A stretch of 64,000 bases of DNA from CAYMZZ01 sp046297935 (lineage in GTDB: Bacteria; Bacteroidota; Bacteroidia; Chitinophagales; Chitinophagaceae). The notes beneath the pieces are model-generated. The model saw nothing but the letters and a program-made list of their open reading frames with translations. It did not search any database and was not told the DNA's origin. Made by a program: the position numbers and the translations under genes. Location: contig JBKBHA010000012.1 in the NCBI GenBank assembly GCA_046297935.1, positions 52,642 to 116,641 on the forward strand, read 5' to 3'. Below are positions 16,219 to 25,268 of this stretch, piece after piece. Within the stretch, counting starts at the first letter, position 1, and each line of letters starts with the position of its first letter.

Positions 16219-17163
16219 TTATCGATCGCTTGTACCTGCCTGCCGAACCATCAGGGCCTGAATCTGTTTCATCGAGGCTTCCATGCCCTGGGCGCTGCCA
16301 TCGAGAAAGATCACATTTCCCTTTCCATATTCAGCGAAGTTTTTGATTGCTTCAGTCCACATACTGAACAAAATGACATTGGTATCCAGGTTAGCCTGTT
16401 TCATTTGCTCGGCAGCCTCGGTCATACCAGCCGCCACTTCCTTACGAAACAGCGCCACACCCTGTCCACGCAAACGCGCGGCCTCTTTTTCTGCTTCAGC
16501 CGATATTTTAATGGAGTTACCATCGGCCTCTGCCTGCTTGGTTTTGGTGATGAGAAGGGCCTGGCCTTCATTTTCAGCAGCAGCCTTCAGGTTATTCGAT
16601 GCTACCACTTTGCTCATTGAATCGAGAATTACTTTGTCGAACGTAATATCGTTGATTTGTAAATCGATCAGATGATAACCCCAGTCCTCCAGCGAATGAT
16701 CTACTTCCACTTTCACATATTCCACAATTTCACGGCGAAGACCAAGCACTTCCGCCTGCTTTTTAGTAGCCACAAATGAGCGGATGTTGCCTTCGATGGT
16801 ACGCACCAGTGCCTGCATCAGATCGCGATCGGATATAAACTTAAATGCCACCTTTTTGATTGTTGCTTCGGTTTCATTTTGCACGGAGTACAATAACATG
16901 CTCTTAAAGTACACATTGGCCTGGTCCTGGGTAACGGCCTGAAACTCGAGCTCTACTGAGCGGTTTTGAATGGACACTTTTTTGGCCACCGTTTCAAGCA
17001 ATGGAATTTTCATGTTCAGTCCGGGGCGCACAATACGACGGTACTTACCGAACATGGTAACCACGCCAATATACCCCTGATTGATAGTAAAAAGGCTGCT
17101 GAAAACAATGAAGAGAAGAACGATTAACCATGCGTAAGATGCAAGGAACTGGCCAATATCCAT
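16219..17163 (-). CDS. SPFH/Band 7 (stomatin-like) membrane protein
   Basis: 314 residues: one N-terminal TM helix (about 9-27), then the SPFH domain beginning INQGYIGVVTMFGKYRRIVRPGLNMKIP. A long helical region follows (about 190-260), rich in Ala, Glu and Lys with EAEKEAARLRGQG, typical of oligomerising stomatin-like proteins. These form membrane microdomain scaffolds. It is related to HIR-type and HflK-like groups, but no partner protease or NfeD gene is adjacent. An AACTTTTG element, one mismatch from TAnnTTTG, ends five bases before ATG 17163. Confidence 0.88.
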   Translation of the reverse strand: MDIGQFLASYAWLIVLLFIVFSSLFTINQGYIGVVTMFGKYRRIVRPGLNMKIPLLETVAKKVSIQNRSVELEFQAVTQDQANVYFKSMLLYSVQNETEATIKKVAFKFISDRDLMQALVRTIEGNIRSFVATKKQAEVLGLRREIVEYVKVEVDHSLEDWGYHLIDLQINDITFDKVILDSMSKVVASNNLKAAAENEGQALLITKTKQAEADGNSIKISAEAEKEAARLRGQGVALFRKEVAAGMTEAAEQMKQANLDTNVILFSMWTEAIKNFAEYGKGNVIFLDGSAQGMEASMKQIQALMVRQAGTSDR

Positions 17164-17240
17164 ATATGCAAAAGTTTAGAATATGAAGATACGGAATCCC
17201 TGGCCATTACCCGGTTTTCAGTAGGATTGGTGCCTCCCAA

Positions 17241-18371
17241 CTAATCGCGGTAATAAATAAGTATTTCCACCCGGCGGTTACGCTGACGATTAGCGGGGCT
17301 ATCGTTGGGCGTCAATGGGCGGCTACTGCCCCATCCCTGCACCCGAAACCGGGCTCGGGTATAATACACGCATTGCCGCATATATTCCGCAACGGCCTGT
17401 GCCCTGTGTTGTGAAAGACGTAGATTCAGCGTATCTGCGCCGGTATTATCGGTATGTCCCCATACAGCCACCGAATCAATCTGTCGGCCATTTTGCATTC
17501 GGCACAAACTGTCGAGAATATTACTGTATGCAGTACGAAGTGTCGCTTTTCCAGTTTCAAAAAACAAATCGGGCATTTGCAGACTGTCGATTTTTACAAC
17601 CCGCGTCAGCGGAAGGCCAATTGGCTGCGTAGGATCATTTCGGCGATATGAAATGGCGCGTCGCAGAAACTCATGTCTCGCATTTTCGCCATAAATTTCT
17701 TCACTCCGCTCCTGCCAACCCGAGCATAAGGATTCGTTCGGGTCCAGTGGAACAAGAGAAATATCATCTACAAAAACCTGAAACACCGCCATCATTTCAA
17801 GGCCGGTAGGTCCGCTGATATCATTGCGTCCGAAATAGGCCAGTTGAAAAAACCGTTCCCGACCGGTTGCTTTATAGTCAATGATCACTTCCTGCCAGCT
17901 GCTGTCGCGTACAAATCCTCCCTCCTTTTTCAAAAAACCGTCGGGCGCCAACCGATGGATAGGCTTTCGCTCGGTTAGCGGATCTATTTCACCAAAATAG
18001 TAACCAATACTATCGAGTATGGGATGAAATGATTTGAGAAAAAAACGCAGGCGGTAACTGTTGCCGGGCCGCAGTCCGCAAAGAAGCCTGCTTCTGATAA
18101 AGCTTCTGAAAAAGGGTTTGGATGAATGTCCGGCGTCAATACCAACGCAGTATTCGCCGCTATGAGCACGATTACGATCTTTAAAAAAATTGCTGAAACC
18201 GGGCGATGACGATATCCATGCTTCGGGTGCACATTCCACCTGGTACTCGGTACAGGTGTTGGGTTGTTCCATATCGCCGTTGAGCAGCAGCGACTGCGCC
18301 TGCACCAGCAATGTCAGCAGTATGCATGTAGTCAACAGCAACTGCCTACGGAACGAACTGGAAACAATCAT
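17241..18371 (-). CDS. OmpA-family outer-membrane protein with N-terminal beta-sandwich-like domain
   Basis: 376 residues with a signal peptide ending VQAQ. Residues about 25-215 look like a carbohydrate-binding-type beta sandwich (LLLNGDMEQPNTC, RAHSGEYCVGI, SSWQEVIIDYKATG and a final FVDDISLVPLD). Residues about 265-376 form the OmpA C-terminal peptidoglycan-binding domain, with WGHTDNTGADTLNLRLSQHRA and a final NRQRNRRVEI. It probably links the cell wall to the outer membrane or surface; the ligand of the N-terminal domain is unknown. Confidence 0.88.
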   Translation of the reverse strand: MIVSSSFRRQLLLTTCILLTLLVQAQSLLLNGDMEQPNTCTEYQVECAPEAWISSSPGFSNFFKDRNRAHSGEYCVGIDAGHSSKPFFRSFIRSRLLCGLRPGNSYRLRFFLKSFHPILDSIGYYFGEIDPLTERKPIHRLAPDGFLKKEGGFVRDSSWQEVIIDYKATGRERFFQLAYFGRNDISGPTGLEMMAVFQVFVDDISLVPLDPNESLCSGWQERSEEIYGENARHEFLRRAISYRRNDPTQPIGLPLTRVVKIDSLQMPDLFFETGKATLRTAYSNILDSLCRMQNGRQIDSVAVWGHTDNTGADTLNLRLSQHRAQAVAEYMRQCVYYTRARFRVQGWGSSRPLTPNDSPANRQRNRRVEILIYYRD

Positions 18372-18438
18372 GTGTGCCGGTTTTAAAAGAAACGAATCCC
18401 GGGGTTGGTTCGTATGTCATCGGCTACAATAGCAGCCA

Positions 18439-19683
18439 TCAACCTTCGCGCTCCCAGATGCCCAGGAGCTCGACCAATACTTTAACGGCAGCTTCCATAT
18501 CCTGAACACTTACATATTCCTGTTTACTGTGAATACCCTGCATGCCGGTAAAAAGGTTGGCGCAGGGCAGACCCATAAACGACAGGCGGCTGCCATCAGT
18601 GCCGCCGCGAATACTTTCCATTTTCAACGAGTATCCGCAATTTTCTATGGCTTTTTTAGCAAAATCAACCACCTGCGGATGCAGGTCAAGCACCTCTTTC
18701 ATATTGCGGTACTGTTCTTTCACTACAAACTCGAAGCGGGCACCGTGCTGAGCCCGAACGGCTTCTTCTACCAGCGTGCGTAAGAAATCAGCTTTTTTCT
18801 TCAAACCGGGTGTATCGAAATCGCGTACAATGAACTCTATCGTACACTCCTCAGCAATGCCGTTTACGGCAACAGGATGAATAAAGCCGCGCCGACCTTC
18901 CGTACTTTCGGGTGATAGCCGGTCTTTCGGAAGAGCATCGAGTATATGTCCGGCAATTTTGAGCGCATTAACCATTTTCCCCTTGGCATAGCCGGGATGT
19001 GCGCTTACACCAAAGAGTTTTATTTCCACTCCGTCGGCACTGAAGGTTTCGTCTTCGAGACTGCCCCGTTCGCCGCCATCAAGTGTATAAGCATACCTGG
19101 CGCCGATTTTTTTGATATCAACATGGGCTGTACCGCGCCCTACTTCTTCATCGGGAGTAAATAAAATGCGGATGCCGCCATGCAATACTTCCGGGTGGCT
19201 GCTCAGGTAATGAACCAGCTCCATGATGATTGCAACACCGGCTTTATCATCGGCACCCAGCAGAGTTTTACCACTGGCCGTTATCAGGTCATGGCCAAAC
19301 AATTGCTGCAGATAGGGATTTTCGCTCAGACGTAGTACCTGCGAAGTATCGTCAGGCAATACGATATCATCGCCCTGATAATTTTTGTGTACAATCGGGC
19401 GAACGCCGGTTCCGCTTACATCCGGTGCAGTGTCCACATGTGCGCAAAAACAAATGACCGGTACGTCCGACTTATTCGTATTGGGAGCGATGCTGGCATA
19501 TACATAGCCGTATTGATCCAGTTCCACATCAGTCACACCCATCTCCTTCAGTTCACTTACCAGCAGCCTCGACAGCTCCAACTGCTTTTCGGTTGAAGGA
19601 AAACGTGTAGCCTGCGGATCACTCTGTGTGTCGATCCGGGCATATCGAATAAAGCGTTCGGCGATGGAAGCTAAGGGGGGCAT
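18439..19683 (-). CDS. pepT: Peptidase T (tripeptide aminopeptidase)
   Basis: 414 residues of the M20 metallopeptidase family. Zinc and catalytic residues are visible in CAHVDTAPD (His82, Asp84), LLGADDKAG (Asp145) and FTPDEEVG (Glu179, Glu180). PepT removes the N-terminal residue from tripeptides in the cytoplasm. Its ATG begins immediately after the tail of a class B word array that fills part of the gap to the upstream FKBP gene. Confidence 0.94.
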   Translation of the reverse strand: MPPLASIAERFIRYARIDTQSDPQATRFPSTEKQLELSRLLVSELKEMGVTDVELDQYGYVYASIAPNTNKSDVPVICFCAHVDTAPDVSGTGVRPIVHKNYQGDDIVLPDDTSQVLRLSENPYLQQLFGHDLITASGKTLLGADDKAGVAIIMELVHYLSSHPEVLHGGIRILFTPDEEVGRGTAHVDIKKIGARYAYTLDGGERGSLEDETFSADGVEIKLFGVSAHPGYAKGKMVNALKIAGHILDALPKDRLSPESTEGRRGFIHPVAVNGIAEECTIEFIVRDFDTPGLKKKADFLRTLVEEAVRAQHGARFEFVVKEQYRNMKEVLDLHPQVVDFAKKAIENCGYSLKMESIRGGTDGSRLSFMGLPCANLFTGMQGIHSKQEYVSVQDMEAAVKVLVELLGIWEREG

Positions 19684-19685
19684 TG

Positions 19686-19765
19686 GGAAGGTTTATGGGG
19701 AGGGGGGAATGGAGAGTGGAGAGTGGGGAGAGGAGAGTGGGGGGTGGGGAGGGGGGAGGGGGAAT
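19686..19765. repeat. Heptad word array, class B, before pepT
   Basis: In the minus-strand (mRNA) sense it reads repeated ACTCTCC/ACTCCCC words, ending in the tail CCCCATAAACCTTCC (19686-19700) two bases before the pepT ATG. The same tail ends the array at 21822-21859. Confidence 0.85.
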
Positions 19766-19857
19766 GGGGAGCTAATAACTTAAAGCAAAACCGCGCACTC
19801 ACAATTCTTGCTTTCCACTTACCATTTTCCACTTACCCTTTTCCACTCCCCTCTCTC

Positions 19858-19899
19858 TACTCACCTTTCACCTCTCACCTCTCACCTTTCACCTCTCAA
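19858..19899. repeat. Heptad word array, class A, at the stop codon of the SlyD-type gene
   Basis: TTTCACC/TCTCACC words on the plus strand; sense of the gene GGTGAAA/GGTGAGA. The gene's TGA (19896-19898) is part of the first word. Degenerate words (TTTTCCACTTACC) continue to about 19815. Confidence 0.85.
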
Positions 19900-20351
19900 G
19901 GCATTATAATCAACGGCGATCCGCCTACAATCTCTACGAGTTCCAGATCAAAAATCAGATCCTTTCCTGCAAGTGGATGGTTGGCATCCAGCACCACTGT
20001 TTCGTCTTTTATTTCTACCACTGTTACCTGAAACTGGCGGCCCGAGCCATCACTCATGCCGAGGGGCATGCCGATTTCAATTTCCATATCCTCCGGAAAA
20101 CGATCTTTTGGCATATCAATGATCATTTCAGGATTGGAAGGTCCATATGCTTCCAGAAAAGGTATGTTGATTGTCTTTTTTTCACCTACCGACATGCCGG
20201 TAACTCCATCATCGAAGCCTTTGATCACCATGCCACTACCCACTTCAAACTCCAAAGGCTCGCGACCTTCTGATTTATCAAAAGTTTCACCAGTTGTCAA
20301 ACGTCCATGATAGTGAACTTTTACTTTATCACCCGATTTTACTGTTTGCAT
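19896..20351 (-). CDS. SlyD-type FKBP peptidyl-prolyl isomerase
   Basis: 151 residues without signal peptide. VKVHYHGRLTTGETFDKSEGREPLEF and a split FKBP domain with an inserted flap (about 70-120, EAYGPSNPEMIIDMPKDRFPEDMEI) match the SlyD arrangement of a catalytic domain plus an insert-in-flap chaperone domain. The histidine-rich metal tail of E. coli SlyD is absent. It probably assists cytoplasmic protein folding. It lies upstream of pepT, separated by two word arrays. Confidence 0.92.
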   Translation of the reverse strand: MQTVKSGDKVKVHYHGRLTTGETFDKSEGREPLEFEVGSGMVIKGFDDGVTGMSVGEKKTINIPFLEAYGPSNPEMIIDMPKDRFPEDMEIEIGMPLGMSDGSGRQFQVTVVEIKDETVVLDANHPLAGKDLIFDLELVEIVGGSPLIIMP

Positions 20352-20512
20352 TGTTATTTTTTAAGAAATGGAAAAATAAAGGGTGCAAGTTAGCTAAAAA
20401 TTGGGGGATGGGGCAATTCGACAGGTGTCGCGCCGATAGCGGCAAAATTGGAGCTTTTCGCAGGGAAACAGGCAAACAGTTGAAATCACTGTTCGTTCTG
20501 CTCAATAATCCT

Positions 20513-20520
20513 CATTTTTG
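20513..20520 (+). promoter_or_regulatory. Near-consensus -7 element (CATTTTTG) 4 bases before ATG
   Basis: One mismatch to TAnnTTTG, four bases from ATG 20525. It would give a leaderless mRNA and supports this start over longer frames from 20294. Confidence 0.4.
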
Positions 20521-20524
20521 CAGC

Positions 20525-21814
20525 ATGCGAAAAGTTTGGTTCTTCATTATTTTAATTGTCCTTTTGACAGAAGCCTGCAAGCAGTCAGCAAAATTGGCCA
20601 CGAATGACGTTCATTCGGCATCGCCAGCTCGGCCAGGCGCGCACCAGGTAAATACCTATTTGCCTTTTCTGAAAGGCAAAAGGGTGGGAATTTTCGCCAA
20701 TCAGACTTCGATGGTCGGCAACCGACACCTGGTCGATACTTTGCGAAAACTAGGCGTACAGATCGAAGTCATTTTCGGACCCGAACACGGCTTTCGAGGA
20801 AAGGCTGATGCAGGTGAAAAAGTAGCCAACTATGTGGATGCCGAAACCGGTATTCCAGTCGTTTCCCTGTATGGCAACAAACGACTGCCCGACGAAAATG
20901 ATTTGAAGAACGTAGATATTCTGTTGTTTGATATTCAGGATGTGGGCACTCGCTTTTACACTTATATTTCTTCGCTCGAAGATTTTATGGAAGCGGCCAT
21001 AAAGTTTCGTAAACCCCTGGTCATTCTTGACCGTCCCAATCCGAATGGTCATTATGTTGACGGACCGGTGTTAGAAGCACCTTATAAATCGTTTGTAGGC
21101 AAACAGGAAATCCCTATCGTGTACGGCATGACGATTGGCGAATACGCCAATTACCTGGTGGGTGAGAAACTGGTGGCCGGCATGGGCGACAAATATGTTC
21201 CTGTGGTGGTGGACATGCAGTTAGTCCACGCCTATCCGCGACAGCCCCATATCGAAGTGCATGTGATACGATGTGTCAACTACAATCACCAAACGGTGTA
21301 TGATCTCCCTGTGAAGCCTTCACCGAATTTGCCCAATTTGCAAAGTATTCTGCTGTATCCTTCTACCTGCCTCTTTGAAGGAACGGTATTGAGTGAAGGA
21401 CGCGGTACCGATAAGCCTTTTCAGGTTTTTGGGCACCCTTCCCTGCCGAATAATCTGTATGCGTTTACTCCTTCTCCCAACGAAGGTGCCAAGAGCTCGA
21501 AGCACTACGGCAAAGTTTGCTATGGTTGGGATTTGAGCGGAACTGTTGAGGAGGTTAGGGCCGAAGTAAACAATCGTATTCAACTCAAATGGCTGATGGA
21601 AGCCTATCGTTTGTTTCCACAAAAAGACAGCTTTTTTCTCTTGCCAAAAAATGGCCAGATGGAAGCATCCTTTTTCAACAAGCTGGTGGGCAACAATCAG
21701 CTTTGGCAACAAATTAAAAATGGCGAATCAGAAACAGCTATACGCAAAAGCTGGGAACCCGCACTATCCGCATTTAAAAAGAAGCGAAGAAAACACCTGC
21801 TCTATTCGGAATAA
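20525..21814 (+). CDS. NamZ-like (DUF1343) exo-beta-N-acetylmuramidase, lipoprotein
   Basis: 429 residues. The hydrophobic start ends in the lipobox LTEAC (Cys18). The DUF1343 pattern is clear: LKGKRVGIFANQTSMV, EVIFGPEHGFRG (Glu87, His88), LFDIQDVGTRFYTYISSLEDFMEA, LDRPNPNG and a C-terminal CYGWDLSG. Characterised members remove terminal N-acetylmuramic acid from peptidoglycan fragments, supporting cell-wall recycling. The start is set by the signal peptide and the -7 element. The stop is followed after 8 bases by a class B array and then fmt. Confidence 0.9.
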   Translation: MRKVWFFIILIVLLTEACKQSAKLATNDVHSASPARPGAHQVNTYLPFLKGKRVGIFANQTSMVGNRHLVDTLRKLGVQIEVIFGPEHGFRGKADAGEKVANYVDAETGIPVVSLYGNKRLPDENDLKNVDILLFDIQDVGTRFYTYISSLEDFMEAAIKFRKPLVILDRPNPNGHYVDGPVLEAPYKSFVGKQEIPIVYGMTIGEYANYLVGEKLVAGMGDKYVPVVVDMQLVHAYPRQPHIEVHVIRCVNYNHQTVYDLPVKPSPNLPNLQSILLYPSTCLFEGTVLSEGRGTDKPFQVFGHPSLPNNLYAFTPSPNEGAKSSKHYGKVCYGWDLSGTVEEVRAEVNNRIQLKWLMEAYRLFPQKDSFFLLPKNGQMEASFFNKLVGNNQLWQQIKNGESETAIRKSWEPALSAFKKKRRKHLLYSE

Positions 21815-21821
21815 TTCTTTA

Positions 21822-21859
21822 CTCCCCACTCACCACTCACCACTCCCCATAAACCTTCC
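21822..21859. repeat. Heptad word array, class B, between the NamZ-like gene and fmt
   Basis: ACTCCCC, ACTCACC, ACTCACC, ACTCCCC followed by ATAAACCTTCC, in the same sense as the upstream gene. The tail CCCCATAAACCTTCC (21845-21859) is identical to that before pepT. Confidence 0.85.
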
Positions 21860-21924
21860 TCATGATCGAATTTCAATTTCCACAAAAGCAAACCGGCCCT
21901 GCAACCTTTGATCTGGGGCTAACG

Positions 21925-22857
21925 ATGCGTCGGATTGTGTTTATGGGCACACCTGAATTTGCGGTGGCTTCGCTGGACGCTTTACGCCGTGCAGGGTTCA
22001 ATGTTGTTGCAGTGGTTACTGCTCCCGACCGGCCCGCAGGTCGCGGCATGAAGCCTTCTGAAAGTGCGGTAAAGAAATATGCCATTGCTCACCAGATACC
22101 CATTTTGCAGCCGGAGAAATTAAAGGATCCGACATTTCTGGAAGAACTAAAAGCTTTGCAGGCCGATTTGCAGATAGTAGTTGCTTTTCGAATGTTGCCC
22201 GAAATAGTTTGGAATATGCCTCCCATGGGTACCATCAACCTCCATGGATCGCTACTGCCTCAGTATCGCGGCGCCGCTCCGATCAATTGGGCAGTTATTA
22301 ATGGTGAAAAACAGACGGGAGTCACTACTTTTCAACTGAAACACGAAATTGACACGGGAAATATTCTTTTACAAAGAGCTTTCCCCATTGGCGATGATGA
22401 CAGCGCCGGCGATGTACATGACCGCATGAAAGAAATTGGAGCCGAGCTGTTGGTGGAAACAGTGAAGGGCTTATTCAGTCAAAGCATCACAGCCAGGCCG
22501 CAACCTGTTGTTGCCGACCGCAATATCAGGCACGCCCCCAAAATATTTACTGAAACCTGTCGCATTGATTTCCTTAAGAGCGTACAGGAAGTACACAATC
22601 TTGTTCGTGGACTTTCTCCCTTCCCCGGCGCGTTCACCGAGTTTGAAGGCAAGACATTGAAAATTTACAAAGGTCGGCCGATTGCTGCGCAGCTTACTGA
22701 AGATGCGGTGCCGGGCAGTTTCGTAACTGATGGCAAAACATTCCTTCGTTTTGTAGCCGCTGATGGATACTACGAGCTAATTGACCTACAATTGGAAGGA
22801 AAGAAACGAATGACTGCTGTTGATTTTTTACGAGGCTATCGACCAAAGGATCAATAG
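21925..22857 (+). CDS. fmt: Methionyl-tRNA formyltransferase
   Basis: 310 residues from ATG 21925 (MRRIVFMGTPEFAV), the usual N-terminus of the family; an in-frame ATG at 21862 would add 21 unrelated residues. Catalytic signatures are NLHGSLLPQYRGAAPINWA and the downstream GVTTFQL...DTGNILL. The C-terminal OB-like domain (about 205-310) is complete. Fmt formylates initiator Met-tRNA. Its last 7 bases overlap the stop of the convergent LysM gene. Confidence 0.95.
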   Translation: MRRIVFMGTPEFAVASLDALRRAGFNVVAVVTAPDRPAGRGMKPSESAVKKYAIAHQIPILQPEKLKDPTFLEELKALQADLQIVVAFRMLPEIVWNMPPMGTINLHGSLLPQYRGAAPINWAVINGEKQTGVTTFQLKHEIDTGNILLQRAFPIGDDDSAGDVHDRMKEIGAELLVETVKGLFSQSITARPQPVVADRNIRHAPKIFTETCRIDFLKSVQEVHNLVRGLSPFPGAFTEFEGKTLKIYKGRPIAAQLTEDAVPGSFVTDGKTFLRFVAADGYYELIDLQLEGKKRMTAVDFLRGYRPKDQ

Positions 22858-23840
22858 CTCACCTGCAAATCAAACTTTTCATCATCAACGACCCCCAGGT
22901 AGGCGGCAGCGGCATTGCTGATCCGGATATTCAGCCCCTGGTTTTGTCGGATTCCATTCATTTCCCCCAGTACTTTGGCGTAAATAACCTTGTTATTGGC
23001 AGGGTTGGTAATACGTACAATACTGCCCGTGGGCACTTTATCGATCAGCAGGTAATATTTACCGTCTTGCCAGCCACTGGTGGTTTTGAAAGTACCTGCC
23101 GATACAGGATAAGTGCCACTCACAGGCCGATTGCGGATCTGTTGATCAAAATAGGGTTTGAAGAAACCACCCACATCATTTGATTTGGCTTGTGTAACAG
23201 TTACCGGAGCTTCCATTTGCCTGTTGACTGCCGGTTGCGCTTCTTTTACCTGTTCAACTGCCTGTTCGGGCTCCGACTTCACTTCGGCCTTCGCCGTTTC
23301 TGCTTCTTTAGCCGTTTCTTTCACGGGAATATCAACTTTCGTAACAGTTGTTTCCTGTTTTGGCACCGGCTTGGATTCTGCTGCGGCTGTCTGCTGTGCA
23401 GTCATAGCCAGATAGCCAATGATCAGTTTCGAGCCCTTATTGATATTATCAGTTCTCAAATTGTTCCACTGACGAAGCCGCTCAACGGGAACACGGTTGT
23501 GTACACGACTGATAGCAGACAACCCATCGCCTGCAGCAACTGTATAATAAACCGGTAGGCCGTCGTCGTTGCGTTGGTTAAAGTTGGTATCGGTCAGCGG
23601 AATGCGAAGTCTTTGTCCGAGATTTAGACCTGCATTTGGATCGAGCTGATTGAAGTCGGCCAGGTGGTGCGGATGAACATGGTAGATTCGGCCAATCGAA
23701 AAGAGGCCTTCCTTTGATACCACTTTATGCTCAATATATAGTCCTTTGTCACTTTTTTTCACCTGCAAATTACCTAATTGGGCCTTGGCCGAAAATGCCA
23801 TACCCAGCAGGCATACTGCAAATAATACAATATTCTTCAT
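22851..23840 (-). CDS. Secreted LysM-repeat protein
   Basis: 329 residues with a signal peptide (NIVLFAVCLLGMAFSAKAQ). Two LysM domains lie at about 35-83 (EHKVVSKEGLFSIGRIY) and 96-143 (YYTVAAGDGLSAISRVH). A Pro/Lys/Glu/Val-rich linker (about 155-225) follows, then a C-terminal domain (about 240-329) with an RlpA/SPOR-like feel: GTFKTTSGWQDGKYYLLIDKVPTG, VIYAKVLGEM. It probably binds peptidoglycan. A good promoter lies just upstream, over the end of the methyltransferase gene. Confidence 0.88.
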   Translation of the reverse strand: MKNIVLFAVCLLGMAFSAKAQLGNLQVKKSDKGLYIEHKVVSKEGLFSIGRIYHVHPHHLADFNQLDPNAGLNLGQRLRIPLTDTNFNQRNDDGLPVYYTVAAGDGLSAISRVHNRVPVERLRQWNNLRTDNINKGSKLIIGYLAMTAQQTAAAESKPVPKQETTVTKVDIPVKETAKEAETAKAEVKSEPEQAVEQVKEAQPAVNRQMEAPVTVTQAKSNDVGGFFKPYFDQQIRNRPVSGTYPVSAGTFKTTSGWQDGKYYLLIDKVPTGSIVRITNPANNKVIYAKVLGEMNGIRQNQGLNIRISNAAAAYLGVVDDEKFDLQVSY

Positions 23841-23860
23841 GATGATAAAGGTTGTGGAGG

Positions 23861-23891
23861 CAAAAATCCGAAATTTTGAGCGCTTACCCAA
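23861..23891 (-). promoter_or_regulatory. Promoter for the LysM gene
   Basis: On the minus strand TTG (23889-23891), 20 bases, GATTTTTG (23861-23868; one mismatch to TAnnTTTG). Leader about 15 bases to ATG 23840. Confidence 0.55.
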
Positions 23892-23894
23892 TTG

Positions 23895-25256
23895 TTATTT
23901 CTCCTTTAGAATGCGAAGTTCTTTGGGATAGTAATTATTCACCCTGTTCGATAGCACATTTACCCAACCGAGTATCCATTTGTCATAAGCAACCAGTTGC
24001 CAGCCTTTTTGTAAAAAGAGGGCTGCGCTAAGATCTTTTCGTTGCAAATAGGAGATTGCGCTTTCGTAATCGAGTGGTGTAACAGCGATAGATGATTTTC
24101 TTTGAGTATACATGGCAAGGGCATGATCGGGAATCATTTTGCTGCGAACCAGTTCACCGGCACGTAACCCGGCATAGATCACCTGCATTTTATCAAATAC
24201 CTGCTCAATTGACTCGGCTAAATGGGATGGCCAGGCAAATACGGTGTTCTCATTCTTAAGCAATCTGAATTGATCCGACGCCGGTAACCAATCAGCCACA
24301 TTCGTCTGCTCCTGGCGGCTGAGGCTGGTAAGGTTTTTCCCGGTCCTGTCTATTCTTTGCCCGCTTGAATACTTTTTTCGAAAAATGGCAAGAAAAAAAC
24401 CTTCCCCCTTCATCAGCTGTGGCCAGCAGCGATAACCGCGAACGCCCTGTTCAATACTCTCCACAATATGCCAGTCGTCGGACAGCTTCAAGGGCAGATT
24501 TTCCATTTCGCCCTGTTGCTGAATAAACTGGAGTATCTCCTCATCTTCTTCCTTCGAATAAGAGCAGGTGGAATAAAACAACAATCCACCTTCTTTCAGG
24601 CAGGGTAATGCATCCAGTAATATCCGCTTCTGTCGGGCAGCACAAAACTGCACCTGGTCAAGGCTCCACTCCCCTACTGCTTCCGGATCGCGCCGAAATA
24701 AACCGCTGCCGCTACAGGGCGCATCTATCAGCAACAGATCGAAAAAATCAGGGAGTCGTTGAAAATCAGCAGGATCATTGTTGGTAACAACAACATTGGC
24801 AGCGCCCCATTTTATGATATTATCGCGTAATACCGAGGCCCTGCTGCGGATCACTTCGTTGCTCACCAGTAAACTGTCGCTGCTGATCAGCGATTGTAAA
24901 TGGGTCGACTTGCCTCCAGGCGCCGCGCACAGATCCAGTGCCTTCAACGCTGTGTTGCCGTCGGCATGCTGCCTGACTGCCTGCTCAATCAACATGCTGG
25001 ATGCTTCCTGCACGTAATAAGCGCCAGCGTGAAAGCGAGGATCGAAGGTGAAGGAAGGGCGTGTATGGAGATAATAACCCGTTGTGGTCCACGGCACGGG
25101 TGTTATTTCCGTATCAAATTCAGGAAAGGATTGGCGCGCGGGATTGGTGCGGATCGAAGTGACCTGCTCTCCTGATTCATGCACGGCTGCAAATGCATCG
25201 GCATCGAAACCGGGCAGGCCATTGAGTGAGGTTAGAAGACTATCTGGCAAAAACAC
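23895..25256 (-). CDS. RsmF/NOL1-NOP2-Sun-type RNA cytosine-C5 methyltransferase
   Basis: 453 residues. The core has LDLCAAPGGKSTHLQSL (SAM motif I), LIDAPCSGSGLFRRDPEA and FYSTCSYSKEEDEEIL, carrying the two cysteines of the methyl-transfer mechanism. The C-terminal extension (about 290-453) fits the RsmF/YebU group that methylates 16S rRNA rather than short RsmB-type enzymes. The exact target base cannot be read from sequence. It lies 12 bases after pntB on the same strand. Confidence 0.9.
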   Translation of the reverse strand: MFLPDSLLTSLNGLPGFDADAFAAVHESGEQVTSIRTNPARQSFPEFDTEITPVPWTTTGYYLHTRPSFTFDPRFHAGAYYVQEASSMLIEQAVRQHADGNTALKALDLCAAPGGKSTHLQSLISSDSLLVSNEVIRSRASVLRDNIIKWGAANVVVTNNDPADFQRLPDFFDLLLIDAPCSGSGLFRRDPEAVGEWSLDQVQFCAARQKRILLDALPCLKEGGLLFYSTCSYSKEEDEEILQFIQQQGEMENLPLKLSDDWHIVESIEQGVRGYRCWPQLMKGEGFFLAIFRKKYSSGQRIDRTGKNLTSLSRQEQTNVADWLPASDQFRLLKNENTVFAWPSHLAESIEQVFDKMQVIYAGLRAGELVRSKMIPDHALAMYTQRKSSIAVTPLDYESAISYLQRKDLSAALFLQKGWQLVAYDKWILGWVNVLSNRVNNYYPKELRILKEK

Positions 25257-25268
25257 GCGGCAAGTTAA